A stretch of DNA of 8,545 nucleotides from Planctomycetota bacterium (GCA_020425835.1 JAGQRC010000107.1:1-8545); one strand, 5' to 3'. Shown: positions 1-7,063, counted from the first letter of the stretch. Notes: generated from the sequence alone by a model not told the origin. Program-made: numbers and translations.

Positions 1-1
1 C

Positions 2-841
2 TTGCGCGACAACCAGGCCTCGCTCGGTGGTGGCGCCTCGCTCCTCTGCTGCCAGTCGGAGGTCGTGATCTCGGGTTGCGAGTCGACCGGCAATGTCGCC
101 AACGCGTGGGGCGGAGCGATTCTCGCGGACGGCGCGGCGTCGATCTCCGTGGACACGTCACTGTTCGCCGGCAACTCGAGCTTCGTGTTGGGCGGTGTCA
201 TCTCGACCTCGGTCAACGGCACGCCGTTGACCCTCGATCGCTGCACCTTCGTCGGGAACTCCTCGGATGGAGGAGCGATCCTCAACCTCGTGGGTGGCTC
301 GACCGCGGATGTTCGCAACTCCATCATCTGGGGCAATGGCCCGGGGCACTTCGTCGGATCCCCGCCGACCGTGGGGTTCAGCGATGTCGAGGGTGGATTC
401 GCCGGCTTCGGCAACATCGACGTCGATCCGCAGTTCCGGGACCCCGACGCGGGGGACTATCGGCTGTTGCCCTCCTCACCCTGTATCGACGCGGGGGATC
501 CTGCGAGTCCGCCCGATCCCGACGGGTCCATCGCCGACATGGGAGCCTTCGCGTTGATCGAGCCGCTGTTCCGGCGGGGGGACACCAATGGTGACGGGGT
601 CTTCGACATCTCGGATCCGGTCTCGGCGCTCGCGGCGCTGTTCATCGTCGGAACCCCGCCCCCGGAGTGCGTCTCCGCCGCCGATGTCAACGATGAAGGC
701 GTCTTCGACATCAGTGACGTGGTCTACGCGCTCGCCGCTCTGTTCGTCCCGGGTGCGGCTCCTCCGCCCTTGCCCTATCCCGACTGCGGGATCGACCTGA
801 CGATCGACGGCCTCGGTTGCGACGGGCCGAGCTGCCCCTGA
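2..841 (+). CDS. Secreted right-handed beta-helix protein with C-terminal dockerin-like module (5'-truncated)
   Basis: Only the C-terminal 279 residues are present; the reading frame is open at the window edge, so the real start lies upstream. Residues 1-115 are Gly/Asn/Ser-rich beta-helix rungs (GG-A-I-L, F-x-GN-S and CTFVGNSS patterns). Residues 106-182 carry NSIIWGN, a SDVEGG segment, the DPQF motif and SSPCIDAGD, the signature closing parallel beta-helices of the 'choice-of-anchor Q' type. A dockerin-like pair of EF-hand loops follows: DTNGDGVFDISD (194-205, canonical D/N/D/D/D ligands) and DVNDEGVFDISD (228-239, Glu at loop position 5), each followed by an xALAALF helix. The end is a Pro-rich, three-cysteine tail, DGLGC...CP. 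Such proteins are exported; the beta-helix usually binds or cleaves polysaccharide, but no catalytic residues can be assigned here. The product is probably co-expressed with the next gene, which has the same C-terminal module. Confidence 0.88.
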   Translation: MRDNQASLGGGASLLCCQSEVVISGCESTGNVANAWGGAILADGAASISVDTSLFAGNSSFVLGGVISTSVNGTPLTLDRCTFVGNSSDGGAILNLVGGSTADVRNSIIWGNGPGHFVGSPPTVGFSDVEGGFAGFGNIDVDPQFRDPDAGDYRLLPSSPCIDAGDPASPPDPDGSIADMGAFALIEPLFRRGDTNGDGVFDISDPVSALAALFIVGTPPPECVSAADVNDEGVFDISDVVYALAALFVPGAAPPPLPYPDCGIDLTIDGLGCDGPSCP

Positions 842-891
842 ACACTTGCCTCCACCCCCCGGGGTCCGGAAGATCGAGGCTCGATCCATCC

Positions 892-898
892 GAGAGGA
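892..898 (+). promoter_or_regulatory. Ribosome-binding site deciding the FG-GAP gene start
   Basis: GAGAGGA lies four bases upstream of the ATG at 903. The frame stays open upstream to a TTG at 846, but that codon has no purine-rich site before it, and starting there would place charged residues (VRKIEARSIREDP) ahead of the signal peptide. The ATG is therefore preferred. Confidence 0.7.
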
Positions 899-902
899 CC
901 CC

Positions 903-2915
903 ATGTTCGACCCGCGACCGCTCCTGCGTCTCTTGGCCATCCTCCTCGTTCTCGGCACGCCACTGCTCGCGACCGGCGCGGTGTGGCTCATCGATCTCGC
1001 GCTGCGCACGCCGGGGAACGCTCCGGTGACCCGCGTGCTCGGCCCGGATGCCGACTCCGGTTTCGTCCTCGGCGCGTTCGGGGTCTCGGTGGCGGCGGGG
1101 GGAGACCTCGACGGGGACGGCTTCGAGGACTCGGCGGTCGCCCACATGCGCGCGAGCCCGTTGGGGCGAGCCCAGGCGGGGCGGGTGAGCGTCGTCTTCG
1201 GCAACGGGACCATCGGCGAGTCGATCGACCTCGAAGCGCCCGATCCGCGCGTGCTGAGGATCTACGGCTCGGGCAACCAGGGAGCGCGCGAGCTGGCCGG
1301 CAGCGAGATCTGGCTCGACGACGTGACCGGCGACGGGTGGGGCGACCTGTTGATCGGCCGGCAGAACTACAGCCTCTCCGGTCGGATCGGAGCGGGCGCG
1401 TTGACGATCATCGTCGGGGGCCCGGAGCTGCGTGCCCTCGCCGACGCGGGCACCGCGATCGATCTCGCGAGCCCGCCACCGTCGGTCACGATCCTGACGC
1501 TCATCGGTCGCCAGTCGTTCGCTCGTCTCGGCGTTTGGATGCGCTCGGGCGATGTCGACGGCGATGGCGTCGCGGACATCGTCGTCGCGGCCGATCAGGA
1601 GAGTGGTGTCGAGGAGCACCACGGGGCGGTCTACGTGATTCGCGGGGGCGCGCACCTCGCCGTGAACGCAGAGATCGATCTCGCCGGGTTCGGGTCGACC
1701 GCCCTGGCGGGGCAGCTGTCCCGGATCGTCCCACCCGTCGGATCCGACCACTTCCATTTCGGTGCGACCTGTCAGATCGGCGACCTCGACGGCAATGGTC
1801 GCGCGGAGGTGATGGCGGCGGCGGCGCTCAATCGAGCGGGCGCCTCGATCGGACCGTTCACCAGCTCGGACGGGTCCGGAGGGGCACCGTTCGGCCGCGC
1901 CTACGTGGTCTGGGACGATGTTTTCCCCGCCGCGCCGTGGCCCGCCGGTTTCACGATCGACCTCCAGACCATCACGCCCGCGTCCTTGACGATGATCGAC
2001 GGCACTCCCCCGGAGAACGGATCGTTCGGCGAGGAGATCCTCGGTGGGCTCGACTACACCGGTGATGGGAATGCCGAGCTGTTCCTCGGCGACCTGGTCG
2101 GGGATGGGTTCGGCGGGACGCGCAACAACTCCGGCATCGGCTACGTCTTCTACGATGCGGCGTCCATCAAGGGGACGGTCTTCGACGTCGACAATCTGCC
2201 GGCGGGCGTCGCGATGACGAAGATCATCGGCCCGAGTGAGAGCGCGATCGGCGCAGACACCGCCGAGCACGGTGACTTCAACGGCGATGGGATCGCGGAC
2301 CTCGCGCTCGGCACTCCGCGCGACGATCCGGAAGGGCGGTTGAACGCCGGCAGCGTCACCGTGTTCCTCGGGCGGAACGGGCAGTGGCCGGCGCTGATCG
2401 ACACCGCGCCCGGCGCATTCCCCGCGGGGGTCGACGTCGTGGTGATCGAGGGGCGGCTCGCGCAGGTCCCCGGGGACTTCGGCGACACGACCGGATACAG
2501 CGCGGCCATCGGCGATCTCGACGACGACGGAATCCACGACATCGTGGTCAACGAGATGTTGGGGAACGGTCAAGGGCCCCAAGCGGTCGACAGCGGCAAC
2601 ATGTTGTGGATCGCGGGATCGTTGATCGCGTCGCTGACCTCCGCTGATTTCGTGCGGGGTGACGTCAACGCCGATGGTCAGCTCGACATCGGCGATGTGA
2701 TCAGCGGCCTCGACCACCTCTTCAACGGTCTCTCGCTGAGCTGCCAGGACGCGCTCGACGCCAACGACGACGAGTCGCTCGACATCAGCGACCCGATCTT
2801 CCTCCTGGCGACCCTGTTCACCTCGGGACCGTTCCCGGCGCCACCGCATCCCGGATGCGGACCGGATCCGGCCGGCGTGGGATTGGGGTGCGGCAGCTTC
2901 GCGGGATGTCCCTGA
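903..2915 (+). CDS. Secreted seven-repeat FG-GAP beta-propeller with C-terminal dockerin-like module
   Basis: The product is 670 residues from the ATG at 903. It begins with a signal peptide: basic start, then hydrophobic LLRLLAILLVLGTPLLATGA, with likely cleavage near residue 26. Seven FG-GAP (integrin-alpha-type) repeats follow, each with a calcium-loop motif of the form D-x-D/T-G-D-G-x-x-D/E. The loops start near residues 68, 140, 217, 294, 384, 458 and 538, enough for a complete seven-bladed propeller. Several are preceded by a phenylalanine-glycine pair about a dozen residues earlier. The C-terminus has two EF-hand loops, DVNADGQLDIGD (587-598) and DANDDESLDISD (619-630; Glu replaces the usual Gly at position 6), then a Pro-rich three-cysteine tail ending GLGC...CP. 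The gene starts 61 bp after the beta-helix gene and is probably in its operon. Such propellers bind calcium and mediate surface protein or glycan contacts; the ligand is unknown. Confidence 0.9.
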   Translation: MFDPRPLLRLLAILLVLGTPLLATGAVWLIDLALRTPGNAPVTRVLGPDADSGFVLGAFGVSVAAGGDLDGDGFEDSAVAHMRASPLGRAQAGRVSVVFGNGTIGESIDLEAPDPRVLRIYGSGNQGARELAGSEIWLDDVTGDGWGDLLIGRQNYSLSGRIGAGALTIIVGGPELRALADAGTAIDLASPPPSVTILTLIGRQSFARLGVWMRSGDVDGDGVADIVVAADQESGVEEHHGAVYVIRGGAHLAVNAEIDLAGFGSTALAGQLSRIVPPVGSDHFHFGATCQIGDLDGNGRAEVMAAAALNRAGASIGPFTSSDGSGGAPFGRAYVVWDDVFPAAPWPAGFTIDLQTITPASLTMIDGTPPENGSFGEEILGGLDYTGDGNAELFLGDLVGDGFGGTRNNSGIGYVFYDAASIKGTVFDVDNLPAGVAMTKIIGPSESAIGADTAEHGDFNGDGIADLALGTPRDDPEGRLNAGSVTVFLGRNGQWPALIDTAPGAFPAGVDVVVIEGRLAQVPGDFGDTTGYSAAIGDLDDDGIHDIVVNEMLGNGQGPQAVDSGNMLWIAGSLIASLTSADFVRGDVNADGQLDIGDVISGLDHLFNGLSLSCQDALDANDDESLDISDPIFLLATLFTSGPFPAPPHPGCGPDPAGVGLGCGSFAGCP

Positions 2916-2921
2916 CTCGGC

Positions 2922-2938
2922 TCGAGAGCATTTCTCGA
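2922..2938. terminator. Possible hairpin between convergent genes
   Basis: TCGAGA (2922-2927) and TCTCGA (2933-2938) form a perfect 6-bp stem with a 5-nt loop. It sits in the 30-bp gap between the convergent FG-GAP and PD40 genes, where a bidirectional terminator is expected. No T-run follows on either strand, so it is not a classic intrinsic terminator, and a 6-bp repeat could be chance. Confidence 0.3.
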
Positions 2939-2945
2939 CGGACTG

Positions 2946-4124
2946 CTAGTCGACCCAGTCGACGACGAACACGTTGGTCTCGCCGGGGTTCGCATGGTGG
3001 CGGTTCGAGCAGAAGACGAGCGTCTTGCCGTCGGCGGAGAACATCGGGAAACCGTCGAACTCCTCGGTGAACGTGACCTGCTCGAGACCGGTGCCGTCCG
3101 CGTTGATGATGAACAGATCGAACTCGCGACCGCCCTTGTCGAGGCTGTGCATGTTGGACGAGAAGATGATCCGCTTGCCGTCCGGGTGCATGAACGGCCC
3201 GAAGTTCGCCGCATGGTTGTGCGTCACGCGGACTCGGTTGGATCCATCGGCGTCGACGACGTAGAGGTCGAGCTCGGTCGGACGGATCAAGCCCTCGGCC
3301 AGGAGCATTCGGTAGTCCTCGAGTGCTTCGCCCTCGGGGTGCGCCGCTCGGTAGACGATCTTCTTGCCATCGAACGAGAAGAACGCGCCCCCGTCGTATC
3401 CCGGCGTCGTGGTGATCCGACGGACATCGGTCCCGTCGGTGTTCATGGTGTAGACGTCGAGGTCACCGTCGCGCATCGACGTGAAGACGATGCGGCTCCC
3501 ATCGACGGCCATGGTCGCTTCCGCATCGTAGGTCCCGGAGTTCGTCAACTTGCGGAGATCCGTGCCGTCCACGTTCGCCGTGTAGATGTCGTAGGAGGAG
3601 TAGATCGGCCAGACGTAGCCGCGCGAGTAGTCGGGACGCTCGGGGCAGCTCGCGTCGGTCTCGTGCGTCGACGAGAAGAGAATGCGCCGATCGTCCGGGT
3701 AGAAGAAGTAGGCGCACGTCGTGCGGCCCTCGCCGGTCGACACCAGCCGGACATCCGTGCCGTCCGCGTTCATCGTGAAGATCTGGTCGCAGTCGTAGGG
3801 CGGGCGCGTCGATTGGAAGATCAGCCGCTCGCCGTCCGCCGACCAGTACGCTTCGGCATTCTCCCCGCCGAACGTCAGCTGGCGCAGGTTGCGGAAGTGC
3901 TTCTCCCGAGGATCGGGATCGTGGGCGACGGGGGGCGTGGGTGCCGGCTGCGACGCCGGCGGGGTCGAGGTCGATGGCGTGCCGTGCCCGGAGTGGTCGT
4001 GCTCCGCCATCGCCGATGGCCGGCTCGTGGGCTCGGAAGTGCGAACCGGTCCACAGCCGACGAGCCACGCGACGCCGAGGAGTGCGATCGAGGTCGAGGC
4101 GAGGGGGCGAAGTGACGTGAGCAT
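2946..4124 (-). CDS. Lipoprotein with six PD40 (TolB/WD40-like) beta-propeller repeats
   Basis: The product is 392 residues from the ATG at 4124, which has a GGAGT ribosome-binding site (4130-4134) five bases upstream of it. The signal peptide ends in a clear lipobox, LVGC, with Cys24 as the lipidated residue. A flexible Pro/Ser/Thr linker (25-70) follows, holding a His/Asp cluster (EHDHSGHG, 41-48). Residues about 78-392 contain six PD40 repeats with cores such as YWSADGERLIF (93), FYPDDRRILF (141), MAVDGSRIVF (205), FSFDGKKIVY (249), FMHPDGKRII (311) and MFSADGKTLVF (361). They are separated by N/D-x-DGT/S strands (119, 184, 228, 291, 341). The fold is that of the TolB propeller, but the protein is a lipoprotein without a recognisable TolB N-terminal domain and no tol-pal genes are nearby, so it should not be called TolB. 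It is likely a membrane-anchored periplasmic or surface binding protein; the partner is unknown. Confidence 0.88.
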   Translation of the reverse strand: MLTSLRPLASTSIALLGVAWLVGCGPVRTSEPTSRPSAMAEHDHSGHGTPSTSTPPASQPAPTPPVAHDPDPREKHFRNLRQLTFGGENAEAYWSADGERLIFQSTRPPYDCDQIFTMNADGTDVRLVSTGEGRTTCAYFFYPDDRRILFSSTHETDASCPERPDYSRGYVWPIYSSYDIYTANVDGTDLRKLTNSGTYDAEATMAVDGSRIVFTSMRDGDLDVYTMNTDGTDVRRITTTPGYDGGAFFSFDGKKIVYRAAHPEGEALEDYRMLLAEGLIRPTELDLYVVDADGSNRVRVTHNHAANFGPFMHPDGKRIIFSSNMHSLDKGGREFDLFIINADGTGLEQVTFTEEFDGFPMFSADGKTLVFCSNRHHANPGETNVFVVDWVD

Positions 4125-4137
4125 CGGAGACTCCGAT
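4123..4137 (-). promoter_or_regulatory. Hairpin covering the SD and start codon of the PD40 lipoprotein gene
   Basis: Read on the minus strand, ATCGGA-GTC-TCCGAT is a perfect 6-bp inverted repeat with a 3-nt loop. Most of the Shine-Dalgarno (GGAG) is in the 5' arm and the first two bases of the ATG are in the 3' arm. The mRNA could fold so that both are hidden, which would reduce translation initiation. Alternatively the palindrome is an operator, or chance. Only the repeat itself is directly seen. Confidence 0.4.
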
Positions 4138-4240
4138 CCGGGGGGCGGTGCGAGCAGAGAAGAGGTCGCTCGCGCCGTTCCCAGGGGAATCGACCCAATG
4201 CGAGGGCGAGCGAGATGGTCTCGAGGTTTCGAAAGCGCAG

Positions 4241-4269
4241 AGTGTAGGCCTTCGGCCGCCCAGGGGAAG
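4241..4269 (-). promoter_or_regulatory. Weak candidate promoter for the PD40 lipoprotein gene
   Basis: On the minus strand TACACT (4246 to 4241) matches four of six positions of the sigma-70 -10 box and lies 117 bases ahead of the start codon. A poor -35 (CTTCCC, 4269 to 4264) sits 17 bp upstream. The same TACACT hexamer recurs in the candidate promoter near 8413. Confidence 0.2.
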
Positions 4270-4316
4270 AGCAACGGTCGGCGGAATCCCTCGGTCCTCG
4301 CGCGGTTGCGCCGGAC

Positions 4317-4344
4317 TTGTGCCGCGATCGCCGGCGGGTAGGCT
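4317..4344 (+). promoter_or_regulatory. Weak candidate promoter for tex
   Basis: TTGTGC (4317-4322) and TAGGCT (4339-4344) are separated by 16 bp and lie about 58 bp before the tex ATG. Each matches three of six consensus positions, which is weak. The rest of the 277-bp divergent region (4125-4401) shows no other recognisable site and no plausible small gene. Confidence 0.22.
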
Positions 4345-4401
4345 GCGGTCGAGTGACATCTCGCTTGCGTGTCCGCAGTCGCGGCTCGAAGAAGGGTAGC
4401 G

Positions 4402-6561
4402 ATGCCGGTCCCCACGACGTTCGATCCCGTTCCCGCGGTGAGCCACGAGCTCGAGCTGAGTCCGAGCGCCGTCGCCGCCGTTGTCCGTCTTCTCGACGAG
4501 GGCAACACCGTCCCGTTCATCGCACGCTACCGCAAGGAGGCGACGGGTGGCCTCGACGAGGTGCAGATCCGCGCGGTGGCCGACCGGGCCGGCTACGTCC
4601 GAGAGCTCGAGGAGCGGCGACGAACCGTCATCGACTCCATCGAAGGCCAGGGCAAACTCACCGACGATCTCCGGCGCCGACTCGAGGCGTGCGCGACGAA
4701 GACCGAGCTCGAGGACCTCTACCTTCCGTACCGGCCCAAGCGGCGGACGCGAGCCACGCTCGCGCGGGAACGGGGGCTCGAGCCGCTCGCCGAGCTCCTG
4801 CGTCGATCGCCGAGCGAAGGCACACCCGAAGAGGCGGCCCGTCCCTACATCGACCCCGACCGAGAGGTCCCGGACATCGAGGCGGCACTGGCCGGTGCAC
4901 GGGACATCGTCGCCGAGATGATCGCCGAGTCCGCGGAGGTTCGCGCTCACGTTCGCGAGGTGTTGGCGAGGCGCGGCGTCCTCACCGCACGGGTCGTGCG
5001 AGGGAAGAAGGACGAGGGCGCGAAGTACGCGCAGTACTTCGACTACCGCGAGCCGGTCCCGCGCGTCGCCCCGCATCGGTATCTCGCGATGCGTCGCGGG
5101 GAGCGCGAAGGAGTGCTCCGTGTCCGGATCGAGGTCGAACCCGCCGATCTCGCGCTCGATGTCGCCGATCGGATCGGCTACCGACGGGGGACCGCCTACT
5201 CCGGACAGATGCGCGAAGCGATCGAGGACTCGGTGGAGCGCCTGCTCCTCCCGAGTCTCGACACCGAGGTGCGGACGGAGCTCGGCGAGGAGGCGGATCG
5301 TTCCGCGGTCGACACCTTCGCGAGCAATCTCGAGGATCTGTTGCTCGCGCCACCGTTCGGCGATCGGCGGATCGTCGCGATCGATCCCGGCATCCGGACC
5401 GGCTGCAAGTGTGTCGGTCTCGACGAGACGGGGCGACTCCTGCGATACGAGACGATCTTCCCGCTGACGAACGGAAGCCGGGATCGTGACCGCGCGATCG
5501 AGACCCTTCGCGATCTGGTGCGGGATGTCCGACCCGACGCCATCGCCATCGGGAACGGCACGGGAGGCCGAGAGACCGAAGCGTTCGTCCGCGAGCTGTT
5601 GCGGGAGCACGGTCCGCGCGACCTGGCCGTCGTCTCCGTCAGCGAGGCGGGCGCGAGCGTCTACAGCGCCTCCGACGTCGCGCGCGAGGAGTTCCCCGAT
5701 CTCGACCTGACGATCCGCGGCGCGATCTCGATCGGCCGTCGCCTCCAGGATCCGCTCGCGGAGTTGGTCAAGATCGACCCGCGCTCCATCGGTGTGGGTC
5801 AGTACCAGCACGATGTGCGGGAGTCGTTGCTCGAGAAGAAGCTCGACGAGGTCGTCGAGTCCTGCGTCCATCGGGTCGGTGTCGAGCTCAACAGCGCGAG
5901 CGCGCCGCTCCTCGCGCACGTCTCCGGGATCGGACCCGGGCTCGCGAAGAAGATCGTCGCCCATCGCGAGGCGATCGGTCGATTCGAGGGACGCGATCAA
6001 CTGATGAAGGTGAGCGGGCTCGGAGCCAAGACCTTCGAGCAAGCGGCCGGCTTCCTCCGGATCCGAGGGGGACGTCACCCGCTCGACGCATCCGCGGTCC
6101 ATCCGGAGCGCTACAGGCTGGTCGAGAGCATCGCCCGAGACCTCGGGGTCGACGTCGCTGCATTGATCGGCGATGAGCGAGCAACCGAGCGGATCGACGT
6201 GAATCGCTATGTCGGGAGCCAGGTCGGCGAGCTGACGCTTCGCGACATCGTCGCGGAGCTGAAGAAGCCGGGTCGAGATCCTCGCGCCGATTTCGAGCGT
6301 CCCACCTTTCGTGAGGATGTCCAGTCCCCGGCCGATCTCGAAGTGGGGATGCGGCTGGAGGGCATCGTGACCAACGTCACCGACTTCGGCGCGTTCGTCG
6401 ACATCGGTGTGCACCAGGATGGGCTCGTCCACATCTCCGAGCTGTCCGATCGATTCGTCTCGGATCCCCACCAAGTAGTGCGCGTCGGACAGCGCATCCG
6501 TGTTCGCGTTCTCTCCGTGGATCGGGAGCGCAACCGGATCGGCCTCAGCGCGAAGAGCTGA
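4402..6561 (+). CDS. tex: Tex, S1-domain RNA-binding transcription accessory protein
   Basis: The product is 719 residues, within the usual Tex length (roughly 720-785). The ATG at 4402 follows AAGGG with 5-nt spacing; an in-frame GTG at 4369 would only add eleven residues unlike the family. The N-terminal Tex region carries NTVPFIARYRKEATGGLDE (35-53) and LYLPYRPKRRTRATLARERG (106-125). An RNase-H-like YqgF domain follows, with VAIDPGIRTGCK (325-336), IGNGTGGRETE (383-393), EAGASVYSASDVARE (415-429) and GRRLQDPLAELVKIDPRSIG (445-464). Next come paired helix-hairpin-helix segments, HVSGIGPGLAKKIV (506-519) and VSGLGAKTFEQAAGFLRI (537-554), and a C-terminal S1 domain (649-718) with GIVTNVTDFGAFVDIG and DGLVHISELS. 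Tex is a cytoplasmic nucleic-acid-binding protein; in other bacteria it is linked to transcription and toxin-gene expression. It appears intact and stands alone here, with no same-strand neighbour close upstream. Confidence 0.97.
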   Translation: MPVPTTFDPVPAVSHELELSPSAVAAVVRLLDEGNTVPFIARYRKEATGGLDEVQIRAVADRAGYVRELEERRRTVIDSIEGQGKLTDDLRRRLEACATKTELEDLYLPYRPKRRTRATLARERGLEPLAELLRRSPSEGTPEEAARPYIDPDREVPDIEAALAGARDIVAEMIAESAEVRAHVREVLARRGVLTARVVRGKKDEGAKYAQYFDYREPVPRVAPHRYLAMRRGEREGVLRVRIEVEPADLALDVADRIGYRRGTAYSGQMREAIEDSVERLLLPSLDTEVRTELGEEADRSAVDTFASNLEDLLLAPPFGDRRIVAIDPGIRTGCKCVGLDETGRLLRYETIFPLTNGSRDRDRAIETLRDLVRDVRPDAIAIGNGTGGRETEAFVRELLREHGPRDLAVVSVSEAGASVYSASDVAREEFPDLDLTIRGAISIGRRLQDPLAELVKIDPRSIGVGQYQHDVRESLLEKKLDEVVESCVHRVGVELNSASAPLLAHVSGIGPGLAKKIVAHREAIGRFEGRDQLMKVSGLGAKTFEQAAGFLRIRGGRHPLDASAVHPERYRLVESIARDLGVDVAALIGDERATERIDVNRYVGSQVGELTLRDIVAELKKPGRDPRADFERPTFREDVQSPADLEVGMRLEGIVTNVTDFGAFVDIGVHQDGLVHISELSDRFVSDPHQVVRVGQRIRVRVLSVDRERNRIGLSAKS

Positions 6562-6641
6562 GAGACGAAACGGTGCCGATGCCGTGAGAGGACCCGACTG
6601 ACACGACCTCGGTGCCCGCGTCGGTCTCACGTCGAGGGAGG

Positions 6642-6671
6642 TGGGGGACCGTCCCGAAGGACGATCCCCCA
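6642..6671. repeat. Long imperfect palindrome (REP-like hairpin)
   Basis: The core arms GGGGGACCGTCC (6643-6654) and GGACGATCCCCC (6659-6670) pair at 11 of 12 positions, with one C-A mismatch. T6642-A6671 extends the stem. The loop is CGAA on the plus strand and TTCG on the minus strand, where a C-TTCG-G closure gives the extra-stable cUUCGg tetraloop in RNA. AAAAA and GTGAGGCAC follow. Because an A-run, not a T-run, follows on the plus strand and no T-run follows on the minus strand, it is not an intrinsic terminator for either. The 5' foot GTGG recalls bacterial REP elements; no second copy is in the window. Confidence 0.65.
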
Positions 6672-6679
6672 AAAAGTGA

Positions 6680-6704
6680 GGCACATGCGTTGGACGCTGA
6701 TGCC
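6680..6704. repeat. Short imperfect hairpin next to the long palindrome
   Basis: GGCA...TGCC and GCG...CGC nest with a three-by-three internal loop and a 5-nt terminal loop. It is weak alone, but lies eight bases after the strong palindrome and could form a tandem structure with it. Confidence 0.3.
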
Positions 6705-6712
6705 GTGTTCCA

Positions 6713-6757
6713 GTCGTGCTCCCGCCAAGATTGTCGCACGACGATGCTGCCGCATCG
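6713..6757. repeat. Two abutting hairpins
   Basis: GTCGTGC (6713-6719) and GCACGAC (6736-6742) form a perfect 7-bp stem with a 16-nt loop. Immediately after, CGATGC (6742-6747) and GCATCG (6752-6757) form a perfect 6-bp stem with a 4-nt loop; the two share base 6742. Repeats this short can be chance in GC-rich DNA. Confidence 0.4.
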
Positions 6758-6829
6758 ATGGCGTCGAAACTCGAGGACCATGCGTGCTCGGTGTCGACAG
6801 GTCCGACGATGGGATGGCCGCAGCCAGTC

Positions 6830-6857
6830 GTGGCCAATCCGGAGTTCCGTTGGCCAC
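6830..6857. repeat. 8-bp perfect inverted repeat hairpin
   Basis: GTGGCCAA (6830-6837) and TTGGCCAC (6850-6857) are perfectly complementary around a 12-nt loop that can pair further (CGG 6840-6842 with CCG 6847-6849, leaving a 4-nt loop). It could be a structured RNA element or an operator for the downstream lipoprotein gene. Confidence 0.4.
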
Positions 6858-7063
6858 TCGAGTCCTTCCGCCGCCCGGAGCGGGCGTCGATCGAGCTATC
6901 GTCCGAGATCATGAAGTGGACACGACTTCGTGCCAGGGTGATCGCTGGATCGATCGGCGAGGCGTCGTGCTGGGTCGCGGTCCGTGGGAAGGTGGAGGTT
7001 CGGCGCGCGACGTGCACTCGCGTGGCCGCCGCAACCATCCGGAGCGTTGCGATTCCATCTCAC

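Noticed and set aside
711..2849. Minus-strand open frame of about 700 codons opposite the FG-GAP gene
   Set aside because: It mirrors the repetitive FG-GAP coding sequence (recurring VDV/ADV/EVA patterns) and has no independent domain or start signal.
2994..4115. Plus-strand open frame opposite the PD40 lipoprotein gene
   Set aside because: It is a periodic echo of the PD40 repeats read antisense; the minus-strand gene has a lipobox, ribosome-binding site and clear family repeats.
2946..4124. Annotation of the PD40 gene as tolB
   Set aside because: It is lipid-anchored, lacks a recognisable TolB N-terminal domain, and no tolQRA or pal genes are adjacent; only the propeller is shared.
6643..6675. 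The strong palindrome as the intrinsic terminator of tex
   Set aside because: On the tex strand the hairpin is followed by AAAAA rather than T residues, and it lies 80 bases beyond the stop codon; on the other strand no T-run follows either.
3463..7038. Very long open frame on the minus strand (over 1,100 codons) running antisense to tex and past it
   Set aside because: It overlaps the certain tex gene and the PD40 lipoprotein, shows no recognisable domain, and is Arg/Asp/Val-rich as expected of antisense frames in GC-rich DNA.
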